Assembly (NCBI GenBank): GCA_046331465.1
Contig: JAXLQV010000002.1
Coordinates: forward strand, 930,001 to 994,000
Direction: 5' to 3'
Length of the DNA stretch: 64,000 nt
From: UBA5066 sp046331465
Lineage (GTDB): Bacteria; Acidobacteriota; Thermoanaerobaculia; UBA5066
Both the position numbers and the translations under genes were made by a program. The notes below the pieces were generated by a model. That model saw only the letters and a list, made by a program, of their open reading frames with translations. It did not search any database and was not told the DNA's origin. This document shows, one piece after another, positions 58,009 to 64,000 of this stretch (positions are counted from its first letter, which is position 1; each line of letters starts with the position of its first letter).

Positions 58009-59557
58009 AGCCGCCGATGCCGCGGCGGCGGAGGGCGTCGGTCAGGCTGACGAGGACGCCCTGCGGGACGTCGTCGTCGTCGACCTCCACGGGGCCGTCC
58101 TTCTTGTACTTCCAGTGGGCCGCGTCCCCCCCCTCGGCCAGCGCGTGCATCGCCACGGTCCGGATCTGCACCTCGTAGACGAGGCCGCCCGGGGCGCGGA
58201 TGCACGTGTGGAGGCTCTGGTAGCCGTTCTCCTTCGGCTCGGCGATGTAGTCCTTGAAGCGGAGGAGGAGGGCCTCGAACCGGTGGTGCAGCGCTGAGAG
58301 CGCCATGTAGCACTCCTCCTCGGTGTCGAGGAGGATCCGGAAGGCGAAGATGTCGTGGATCTGCTCGATCGCGAGCCCCTTCGACTTCATCTTCCGCCAG
58401 ATTCCCGCGAGGTGCTTGACGCGGTGCTGGAGCGCGCGCGGCTTGACGCCGGCGTCGGCGAGCGCGCTGCGCAGCTCGGCCTCCCGCTCCCGGATCCACT
58501 TCTTGCGCGACGTCGTGAGACCGGCCGCGCGCCGGGCGACGTCCGCGTGGGCCTCCGGCTCGAGGATCCGGAACGCCGCGTCCTCGAGCCGCGACTTCAG
58601 GGGGCTCTCGCCGATCCGCTGGGCCTCGTGGACGTCGCGCTCCCAGACCTCGTGGGCCACGGCGCGCGCCGCGGGGTCGGAGGCGTCGCGCGTCTCGAGG
58701 AAGCGGCACCGGGCGACCAGGTAGCGGCGGAGGATCTTCTTCCGGAACGCCTCCTCCTGGATCGACGCCGCCGAGGCGGGCCCCTCCGCGGACGGCCTCG
58801 GCGCGGGGGCGGCCGACGGGGCGGAGCGAAGGCCGGCGTACGTCCGGCGCTCCGCCTCGACGAGCCGGCGAACGGTCTCCTCGAGCTGCGTCCCGAGGTT
58901 CTGGAAGCGGTAGGCGAGCCAGCGCATCTCCCAGGCGCCACGGGGAAGCTCGAGGCCGCTCCAGTAGCCCTGCTCCATCTGCTTGACCCCCTCGAGGAGG
59001 CGCCTCAGGGGGCGTTCGATGAGGAGGACGTACGCGAAGTAGAGCGAGACGAGGATGCAGCCGGCCGCGACCCCGAGCGAGAGGATCCACTGCCGCCAGC
59101 GCCGCGCGGCCATCTCCTGGAAGCGCGTCTCGTCCTGCCAGATCTCGAGCTCGCCCCTCTCCCCGGGAAGGAGCCGCGACTGGACCGGGAGGCGCGCCTT
59201 CAGCGCGCCCTTCGGGGCCTGCGGGGCCGGGCCGGTCGCCGGAGACGCGACGACCCGGCCCTTCGCGTCGAGGAGCAGGACGCTCATGTTCCCGAACCCG
59301 CGGGCGAAGTGGGCGACCTGGAAGCGCGAGAGCCGGTCCTGCACGGTCGCGAGGTCGGGGGCCTCCTCGACGTCGGCCGCCAGCGGCGCGAGCGTCTGCT
59401 CGAGGAGGAGCCGGCGGTCCTCGCGGCCGCGCTCGATCTCGCGCTTCTGCACGACTCCCGTCAGGACCCCGAGGACGAGCGTCACGATGACGGACGTCGT
59501 CAGGCCCAGTCGCCAGCCGAGCGGAACGCCCCTGGCCGGTACGCCGGAAAGGCTCAA
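58007..59557 (-). CDS. transmembrane (p)ppGpp synthetase: periplasmic sensor, HAMP-like segment, RelA/SpoT synthetase domain
   Basis: A 516-residue fusion. Helix 1 (about 17-36), a periplasmic segment (37-155), helix 2 (157-179), then a HAMP-like linker (180-235, ERPLRRLLEGVKQMEQGYW). After a Pro/Ala linker, residues 275-485 match the RSH synthetase region: LEDAAFRILEPEA, HRVKHLAGIWRKM (Arg379, Lys381), HDIFAFRIL (Asp402), FKDYIAEPKENGYQSLH (435-450), YEVQIRT (Glu462) and AAHWKYK. The residues needed for pyrophosphate transfer from ATP to GDP/GTP are present. There is no intact HD hydrolase motif and no TGS/ACT tail. Known RSH enzymes are cytosolic, so a membrane sensor here is unusual. Start TTG at 59557 with GAGG upstream. 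Confidence 0.85.
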   Translation of the reverse strand: MSLSGVPARGVPLGWRLGLTTSVIVTLVLGVLTGVVQKREIERGREDRRLLLEQTLAPLAADVEEAPDLATVQDRLSRFQVAHFARGFGNMSVLLLDAKGRVVASPATGPAPQAPKGALKARLPVQSRLLPGERGELEIWQDETRFQEMAARRWRQWILSLGVAAGCILVSLYFAYVLLIERPLRRLLEGVKQMEQGYWSGLELPRGAWEMRWLAYRFQNLGTQLEETVRRLVEAERRTYAGLRSAPSAAPAPRPSAEGPASAASIQEEAFRKKILRRYLVARCRFLETRDASDPAARAVAHEVWERDVHEAQRIGESPLKSRLEDAAFRILEPEAHADVARRAAGLTTSRKKWIREREAELRSALADAGVKPRALQHRVKHLAGIWRKMKSKGLAIEQIHDIFAFRILLDTEEECYMALSALHHRFEALLLRFKDYIAEPKENGYQSLHTCIRAPGGLVYEVQIRTVAMHALAEGGDAAHWKYKKDGPVEVDDDDVPQGVLVSLTDALRRRGIGG

Positions 59558-59600
59558 GTCGACCTCGTCACGGCAAGGACCGTGCCCCTGATTCTCTCGT

Positions 59601-59634
59601 CCGGCCCGGGCCCCGTAAAGGGAAACCGGGCCGG
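59601..59634 (-). terminator. hairpin downstream of the aldolase gene
   Basis: CCGGCCCGG at 59601-59609 and CCGGGCCGG at 59626-59634, perfect 9-bp stem with an inner CCC/GGG pairing in the loop. It lies directly after the stop of the DapA-family gene and before the alarmone synthetase gene, both on the minus strand. Confidence 0.5.
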
Positions 59635-59637
59635 GGC

Positions 59638-60528
59638 TCAGGAGGCGAGCAAGCCCGCTTCCACCAGGATCTTCCGCACCTCACCGCGGGGCGCCGGGGC
59701 GAGCGGGAGGAGAGGCCGTCGGGGGACTCCGGCCGGCCTCCCGAGCATCTCGAGCGCTGCCTTGAGGCCGGGCACGCCGAACTGGCTCGTCACGGCCCGG
59801 GCCATCGGGAGGAGGCGGAGGTGGAGCGCGCGCGCCTCGTCGAGCCGCCCGCCGAGGAATGCCTCGCGGATCGCGACGCACTCCCTCGGCGCGACGTTCG
59901 CGGCGGCGAGGATCGCGCCGGCGGCTCCGACGGCGTAGCCCGGGAGCGCCGCGCCGTAGTTCCCCGAGAGGACGGAGAAGGGCTTGCCCGCGGGAGCGAG
60001 CCGGACGAGCTCGGCGAGCTGGCCGACGTCGCCCGCGCTGTCCTTCACGCCCCGCGCGTTCGGGTGGAGCGCGACCCGCGCGACGGCCGGCGGAGGCATG
60101 CTCACGCCGGTGTTCGCGGGGACGTTGTAGACGAGGACGGGGATCGGAGAGGCGTCGGCGACCGCCTCGAAGTGCGCGGCGAGAGCGTCCCCGGACATCG
60201 ACCCCTTGAAGAAGAACGGCGTCACGACGAGGGCCGCGTCGGCGCCCGCGCCGGCGGCGCGCTTCGTCGCCTCGATCGTCGCGCGCGTGGAGAGCCGGCC
60301 GGTGCCCGCGAGGAGCGTCATCCCCGGCGCCGCGGCCTCGCGGACGGCGCGGACGACGCTCTCGGCCTCGTCCTCGTCGAGGTGGACCGCCTCCCCGTTC
60401 GAGCCGAGGGCGAGGTAGCCGGAGAGGCCGGTCCCGTTCAGCCCCTCGACGAGCGACCGGAGGAGGGAAAGGTCGAGCGCCCCGTCCTCGTCGAACGGAG
60501 TCGGAAGGGGAGGAAAGATCCCGTCCAT
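59638..60528 (-). CDS. DapA-family aldolase (dihydrodipicolinate synthase/HOGA-like)
   Basis: A 296-residue class I aldolase. Schiff-base Lys162 in GVKDSAGD, catalytic Tyr134 in YNVPANTG, and the pyruvate-binding LGSNGEA (usual GTTGE) are visible. Substitution SNGE and the sequence FFFKGS resemble 4-hydroxy-2-oxoglutarate aldolase-like and other non-lysine members more than true DapA, and no lysine biosynthesis gene is near. ATG at 60528 with TATGCT six bases upstream, suggesting leaderless transcription. Confidence 0.85.
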   Translation of the reverse strand: MDGIFPPLPTPFDEDGALDLSLLRSLVEGLNGTGLSGYLALGSNGEAVHLDEDEAESVVRAVREAAAPGMTLLAGTGRLSTRATIEATKRAAGAGADAALVVTPFFFKGSMSGDALAAHFEAVADASPIPVLVYNVPANTGVSMPPPAVARVALHPNARGVKDSAGDVGQLAELVRLAPAGKPFSVLSGNYGAALPGYAVGAAGAILAAANVAPRECVAIREAFLGGRLDEARALHLRLLPMARAVTSQFGVPGLKAALEMLGRPAGVPRRPLLPLAPAPRGEVRKILVEAGLLAS

Positions 60529-60534
60529 GGGCCA

Positions 60535-60540
60535 AGCATA
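60535..60540 (-). promoter_or_regulatory. -10-like hexamer six bases before the aldolase start
   Basis: TATGCT on the minus strand, spacer TGGCCC, then ATG at 60528. The corresponding -35 would fall at the edge of the 60559-60624 palindrome. Confidence 0.4.
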
Positions 60541-60558
60541 CGGAGAAGAGGGACGAGG

Positions 60559-60624
60559 ATGGGGTCAGGTCTTGATTTTCTACTATAGCTTCCGCTATAG
60601 TAGAAAATCAAGACCTGACCCCAT
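60559..60624. repeat. REPIN-like perfect palindrome, 31-bp arms
   Basis: Two perfectly complementary 31-base arms (60559-60589 and 60594-60624) separated by TTCC. Each arm begins at the outside with ATGGGGTCAGGTCTTG, the kind of sequence found in REP elements mobilised by IS200-like tyrosine transposases (RAYT). The arms continue with AT-rich ATTTTCTACTATAGC, out of line with the local GC content. No transposase gene is in the window, so it would be a non-autonomous copy. Perfect pairing implies recent arrival or selection. Confidence 0.8.
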
Positions 60625-60665
60625 GGGCCTTGACGGCGGGCGGAGGGATGGGGGAGGGTGACGGG

Positions 60666-61046
60666 ATGAGGACGATCGAGACCCCGCACGCCCCGCACCC
60701 CGCAGGACACTACTCGCAGGCCGTCGTCCACGGCGGCCTCGTCTGGGTCGCCGGGCAGCTCCCGCACGACCCGGGGAACCCCGGCCGCGCCGCGGGCGAC
60801 GCGGAGGAGCAGACGGAGCGGGCGCTCCGGAACGTCGAGGCGGTCCTCGAGGCGGCCGGGAGCGGCCTCGACCGGCTCCTCTCCGTGACGGTGTACGTCT
60901 CCGACGTCTCGCTCTGGCCGCGCGTGAACGCGGCCTACGCGCGCGTCCTCGGGGCGCACCGGCCGGCGCGCGCCGTCGTCCCGGTGAAGGAGCTCCACCA
61001 CGGGTACCTCGTCGAGGTGCAGGCCGTCGCGGCGCTCCGGGAGTAG
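60666..61046 (+). CDS. RidA-family (YjgF/YER057c/UK114) deaminase
   Basis: A 126-residue protein that in this family hydrolyses reactive enamine/imine intermediates from PLP enzymes. Signature: PAGHYSQAVVHGGLVWVAGQLP, LRNVEAVLEAAG, TVYVSD, and HRPARAVVPVKEL with the key Arg. ATG at 60666 preferred because GGGAGGGTGACGGG precedes it; upstream ATGs lie near the palindrome. The DMT transporter gene starts 10 bases after its stop. Confidence 0.9.
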   Translation: MRTIETPHAPHPAGHYSQAVVHGGLVWVAGQLPHDPGNPGRAAGDAEEQTERALRNVEAVLEAAGSGLDRLLSVTVYVSDVSLWPRVNAAYARVLGAHRPARAVVPVKELHHGYLVEVQAVAALRE

Positions 61047-61056
61047 GCGGGCCGGG

Positions 61057-61938
61057 GTGACCTCCTCGTCCGGGCGCTCGAACGTCCTTCCCTGGGTCGC
61101 CTACGCCGTCTGCGCGACGGTCTGGGGGAGCACCTACTTCGCCATCGCGGTCGCGCTCGAGTCGTTCCCGCCGTACGGCATGGTCGCCGTCCGCTTCAGC
61201 GTCGCCTCGGTCCTCTCCCTCGTCGTCGGCCGGCTCCTGCGCGAGCCCTGGCCGAGGCCGCGGGACCTTCCGCACCTGGCCCTCGTCGGAGTTCTCCTCC
61301 TGGGGATCTGCAACGCCCTCGTCGTCTGGTCGGAGACGCGCGTCAGCTCGGGGGCCGCGGCGGTCCTGGCGGCCCTCACGCCGGCCTGGTTCGGCGTCCT
61401 CACGGCGCGAAGCGAGCCGCTCGGCGGGCGCGGCTGGGTCGGGACCGCGCTCGGTCTCGCCGGCGTCGTCCTCCTCGTCGGGCCGTGGGGAAAAGGAGGC
61501 GTCGACCTCGTCGGCGCCGGAGCGATCCTCCTCGCGGGCGCCCTCTGGGCGGCCGGCACGCTCCACCACCGAAGGCACGTGACGGGGGGCGGAGCGCTCA
61601 CGAACGCCGGCTTCGAGATGCTCGCCGCGGCGCTCCTCGGCGTCGTCGCCGCGCCGCTCGGCGGGGGCTTCGTCCGCGGGGCCGTCACGCCGAAGGCGTT
61701 CGTCGCCATCGGGTACCTCGCCGTCTTCGGCTCCTGCATCGCCTACACGGCCCACACCTGGCTCTCGAAGGCCTGGAACCCGGTCCGCGCCGGGACGTAC
61801 GCCTACCTGAACCCGGTCATCGCGGTCCTCCTGGGCTCGGCGTTCCTCGGCGAGGCATTCAACGGGCGGATGGCCCTCGGGATGGTCGTGATCCTGGCCG
61901 GCGTCGCGCTCGTCCAGTACCGGTCGCGCGGGGGGTGA
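61057..61938 (+). CDS. EamA/DMT-superfamily exporter
   Basis: A 293-residue inner-membrane protein with ten predicted helices in two EamA repeats: VCATVWGSTYFAIAVALESFPPYGMVAVRF in the first and AYTAHTWLSKAWNPVRAGTYAYLNPVIAVLLGSAFLGEAF in the second. Family members export amino acids or metabolites. GTG start. Operon with RidA, which might hint at amino-acid-related substrates, but this is speculative. Confidence 0.9.
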   Translation: MTSSSGRSNVLPWVAYAVCATVWGSTYFAIAVALESFPPYGMVAVRFSVASVLSLVVGRLLREPWPRPRDLPHLALVGVLLLGICNALVVWSETRVSSGAAAVLAALTPAWFGVLTARSEPLGGRGWVGTALGLAGVVLLVGPWGKGGVDLVGAGAILLAGALWAAGTLHHRRHVTGGGALTNAGFEMLAAALLGVVAAPLGGGFVRGAVTPKAFVAIGYLAVFGSCIAYTAHTWLSKAWNPVRAGTYAYLNPVIAVLLGSAFLGEAFNGRMALGMVVILAGVALVQYRSRGG

Positions 61939-61981
61939 GCGGGCGCGGCGGGTCCCGGGGAGAGGCTTCTCGACCCCTCCG

Positions 61982-62365
61982 CTACAGCCACCCGATCCGC
62001 TTCAGCGCGCCGTGGACGAGGTAGAGGCCCATGCCCGTCACGAAGACGCCGAAGAGGAGACGGAGATGCGGCCCCTTCATCCGGTTCGCGACGTTCGCCC
62101 CGAACCACGAACCGGCGAACATCGTCGCGGCCAGGATCGCGGCCGCCTTCACGTCGACGTTCCCGTGCCGCCAGTACTCGACCGTCGCGGCGAGGCCGAT
62201 CGGCGGGAGGAGGACGGCGAGGCTCGTCCCCGTCGCCTTGTGCTGCGAGAAGCCCGCCCAGTAGATGAGCGCGGGGACGAGCACGATCCCGCCCCCGACG
62301 CCGAAGAGCCCCGCGGCGATCCCGCCGACGATCCCGATGAGGACGAAGAGGAGCGTGTCGGACAC
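61982..62365 (-). CDS. half-length TauE/SafE (TSUP) membrane protein
   Basis: A 127-residue protein with about four helices. IGIVGGIAAGLFGVGGGIVLVPALIYWAGFSQHKATGTSLAVLLPP is the signature of the TauE/SafE (TSUP) repeat. Typical members have two such repeats and about 250 residues, so this would work as a dimer or be a remnant. GTG at 62365 has GAGGGGACC upstream. It is divergent from the subtilisin gene. TSUP proteins export sulfur-containing anions. Confidence 0.8.
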   Translation of the reverse strand: MSDTLLFVLIGIVGGIAAGLFGVGGGIVLVPALIYWAGFSQHKATGTSLAVLLPPIGLAATVEYWRHGNVDVKAAAILAATMFAGSWFGANVANRMKGPHLRLLFGVFVTGMGLYLVHGALKRIGWL

Positions 62366-62534
62366 CGTCGGTCCCCTCGCTTTCCGGCGGGACCCCGTTC
62401 CCGGCCCGCCCGGCGCCCACGGTCGCACCGGCGGGCTCCGTCTTCAAGTGGGAGGGCTCCGTGGCGGTTTGATTCCGGAGAGGGGGCGGTTCATCCTTTG
62501 CGATCCGGGAGTCTTCTCCCCCGAAGGTGACTGC

Positions 62535-64000
62535 ATGCTCCTCGTCCGTTTTGCCCGACGTGGGCGCGCGACCGTGGCGCCGCGCGCGCTCGCCGCCGCC
62601 CTCCTCCTCCTCGGCTCTCCCGCGCTCCTCGCCCGGGAGGGGCGCGTCGACCCGCGACAGTGGATGGTCGAGCTCGAGGGGGAGCCTGCCGTCGAGAGCT
62701 GGCTGAAGGCGGGAGGCCCGGGGAAGCGGGCCGCGCTCGGCGCCTCCGTCGCGCGCGTCTCGGAGCTCGAGAGCGCGCAGCTCCGGCTCGAGGAGCTCCT
62801 GACGGCGCCGGAGATCGGGGCGAGCGTCCAGTACCGGACGCAGCGCGTCTTCAACGGCATCGCCGTCTTCGTCGACCCGTCCCGCGTCGACGCGATCCGC
62901 GCGCTCCCGGGCGTGAAGTCCGTCAGGCCCCTCGTCCTCCACGAGCCGTCGAACTCGACGAGCGTCCCCTTTCTCGGCGTGCCGCAGAAGGTCTGGCAGG
63001 CGCTCGGCAACACGGGCGACGGGGTGAAGGTCGGCGTCATCGACAGCGGCATCGACTACATCCACGCCGGCTTCGGCGGGAGCGGCGCCGAGGCCGACTA
63101 CCGGGCGAACGACCGGACGAAGGCCCCCGACGCGTATTTCCCGAACGCGCGCGTCGTCGGCGGAACGGATTTCGCGGGCGACAGCTACACCGGCAGCAAC
63201 GCGCCGAAGCCCGACCCCGACCCGATGGACTGCGGCGGCCACGGGAGCCACGTCGCCGGCACCATCGGAGGCTCGGGCGTTCGCGCCGACGGGACGACCT
63301 TCCCGGGGCCGTACGACGCGAACGTCCCGTTTTCCTCCCTCAAGATCGGGCCGGGCGTCGCCCCGAAGGCGCGCCTCTACGCGATCCGGGTCTTCGGCTG
63401 CTCCGGCTCGACCGGGCTCGTGACGCAGGGGATCGAGTGGGCCGTCGACCCGAACGGGGACGGCGACTTCTCCGACCACCTCGACGTCATCAACATGTCG
63501 CTCGGGTCGGACTTCGGGGAGAGCACCGACTCCAGCGCGGTCGCCGCCGACCGGGCCGCGAAGGCCGGCGTCGTCGTCGTCTGCTCCGCGGGGAACAGCG
63601 GCGACACGTACTTCGTCACGGGCAGCCCGGGCGCGTCCGACTACGCCCTCTCGGTCGCGGCCTCGGTCGACTCCGGCGTCACGGCCCCGTCGCTCTCGAT
63701 CCTCGCCCCGTCGAGCATCGCGGGGCGCATCGCGGCGGGCACGGCTTCCTTCGGCGGCACGCCCCCCGCGGCCGGGACGGCGGGGCCGCTCGTCTACGCG
63801 AACCCGCCCGACGCCTGCGCCACGATCACGAACGGCTCCGCGGTCGACGGGAAGATCGCGCTGATCGACCGCGGGACCTGCACGTTCGTCGACAAGGTGA
63901 AGCGCGCGCAGGCCGCGGGTGCGGTCGCCGCCGTCATCGCGGACAACACGGAGGTCGTCGCGCTCGGAATGGGAGGGACCGATTCCAGCATCACGATCCC
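62535..64000 (+). CDS. secreted subtilisin-like serine protease (S8) with PA insert, 3' end beyond window
   Basis: An exported protease, about 488 residues visible. Signal peptide RALAAALLLLGSPALLARE. An inhibitor-like propeptide follows (QYRTQRVFNGIAVFVDPSRVDAIRALPGVKSVRP). The catalytic domain has the Asp in GVKVGVIDSGIDY, the His in GGHGSHVAGT and the oxyanion region VVVVCSAGNSG. Then a PA (protease-associated) domain begins: KIALIDRGTCTFVDKVKRAQAAGAVAAVI. The catalytic Ser (GTSMA) lies beyond the right edge. ATG at 62535 with GAAGGTG upstream. Divergent promoter with the TSUP gene. Confidence 0.93.
   Translation, partial: MLLVRFARRGRATVAPRALAAALLLLGSPALLAREGRVDPRQWMVELEGEPAVESWLKAGGPGKRAALGASVARVSELESAQLRLEELLTAPEIGASVQYRTQRVFNGIAVFVDPSRVDAIRALPGVKSVRPLVLHEPSNSTSVPFLGVPQKVWQALGNTGDGVKVGVIDSGIDYIHAGFGGSGAEADYRANDRTKAPDAYFPNARVVGGTDFAGDSYTGSNAPKPDPDPMDCGGHGSHVAGTIGGSGVRADGTTFPGPYDANVPFSSLKIGPGVAPKARLYAIRVFGCSGSTGLVTQGIEWAVDPNGDGDFSDHLDVINMSLGSDFGESTDSSAVAADRAAKAGVVVVCSAGNSGDTYFVTGSPGASDYALSVAASVDSGVTAPSLSILAPSSIAGRIAAGTASFGGTPPAAGTAGPLVYANPPDACATITNGSAVDGKIALIDRGTCTFVDKVKRAQAAGAVAAVIADNTEVVALGMGGTDSSITI

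Noticed and set aside
1..64000. CRISPR arrays, rRNA or tRNA genes, complete insertion sequences
   Set aside because: None seen; the only mobile-type signal is the 60559-60624 palindrome and no transposase frame was recognised.

Overview
This window comes from a very GC-rich, Gram-negative, respiring bacterium. The evidence for a Gram-negative envelope is a beta-barrel porin, lipoprotein-type signals and type VI secretion spike genes. The evidence for oxygen respiration at low oxygen tension is a cbb3 oxidase operon. GTG and TTG starts are common, and 4-base start/stop overlaps (GTGA, ATGA, TTGA) occur throughout. The gene mix (fused ccoNO, stand-alone dnaE2, pgs-type poly-gamma-glutamate genes, DUF2169/VgrG cassettes) would fit an Acidobacteriota-like lineage. 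That placement is inference only, because no rRNA or tRNA gene lies in the window.

Layout. 1-6540 (minus): cbb3 oxidase and its assembly genes, ccoNO-ccoQ-ccoP-ccoG-ccoH-ccoI, with ccoI running off the left edge. 6541-7179: a long gene-free control region with several dyads. 7180-16479: metabolic and signalling genes (metallo-beta-lactamase fold hydrolase, GH13 amylase, M20 peptidase, NUDIX, ABM-like protein, FHA-GAF-PP2C phosphatase, sirtuin, PilZ protein, exonuclease III). 16496-22423: a polytopic membrane protein, two ankyrin proteins, an NmrA protein, an AEC transporter and a small secreted protein. 22672-25546: a histidine kinase and an NtrC-like regulator that lacks the sigma54 contact loop. 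25623-29237: amt with a porin, and two small proteins. 29457-38056: gamma-glutamyltransferase facing an eight-gene minus-strand operon with pgsB, pgsC, pgsW, two M14-like zinc hydrolases, a DctM-like permease, a secreted protein and a 48-residue membrane peptide. This is best read as a poly-gamma-glutamate make, export and trim system. 38108-46777: a secreted MBL hydrolase, secreted proteins of unknown function, an orphan peptide-binding lipoprotein and the error-prone polymerase DnaE2. A degenerate second copy of the dnaE2 3' end lies on the far side of the lipoprotein gene.

46912-57967 (plus) holds two consecutive type VI spike cassettes. Each reads vgrG, DUF2169 (short form), a Cys-containing protein in the PAAR position, DUF2169 (long form). 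The second cassette has an extra beta-solenoid-like gene. The two vgrG genes are nearly identical over about 1.6 kb and diverge only at the C-terminus. No sheath, baseplate or immunity gene is present. 58007-59557 encodes an unusual transmembrane protein that joins a periplasmic sensor and HAMP-like segment to a complete (p)ppGpp synthetase domain. After it come a DapA-family aldolase, a perfect 31-bp-arm palindrome of REPIN type, RidA, a DMT exporter, a half-length TauE/SafE protein and the start of a secreted subtilisin with a PA insert.

Several genes have a -10-like hexamer (TANNNT) exactly six bases before the start codon, which suggests frequent leaderless transcription.
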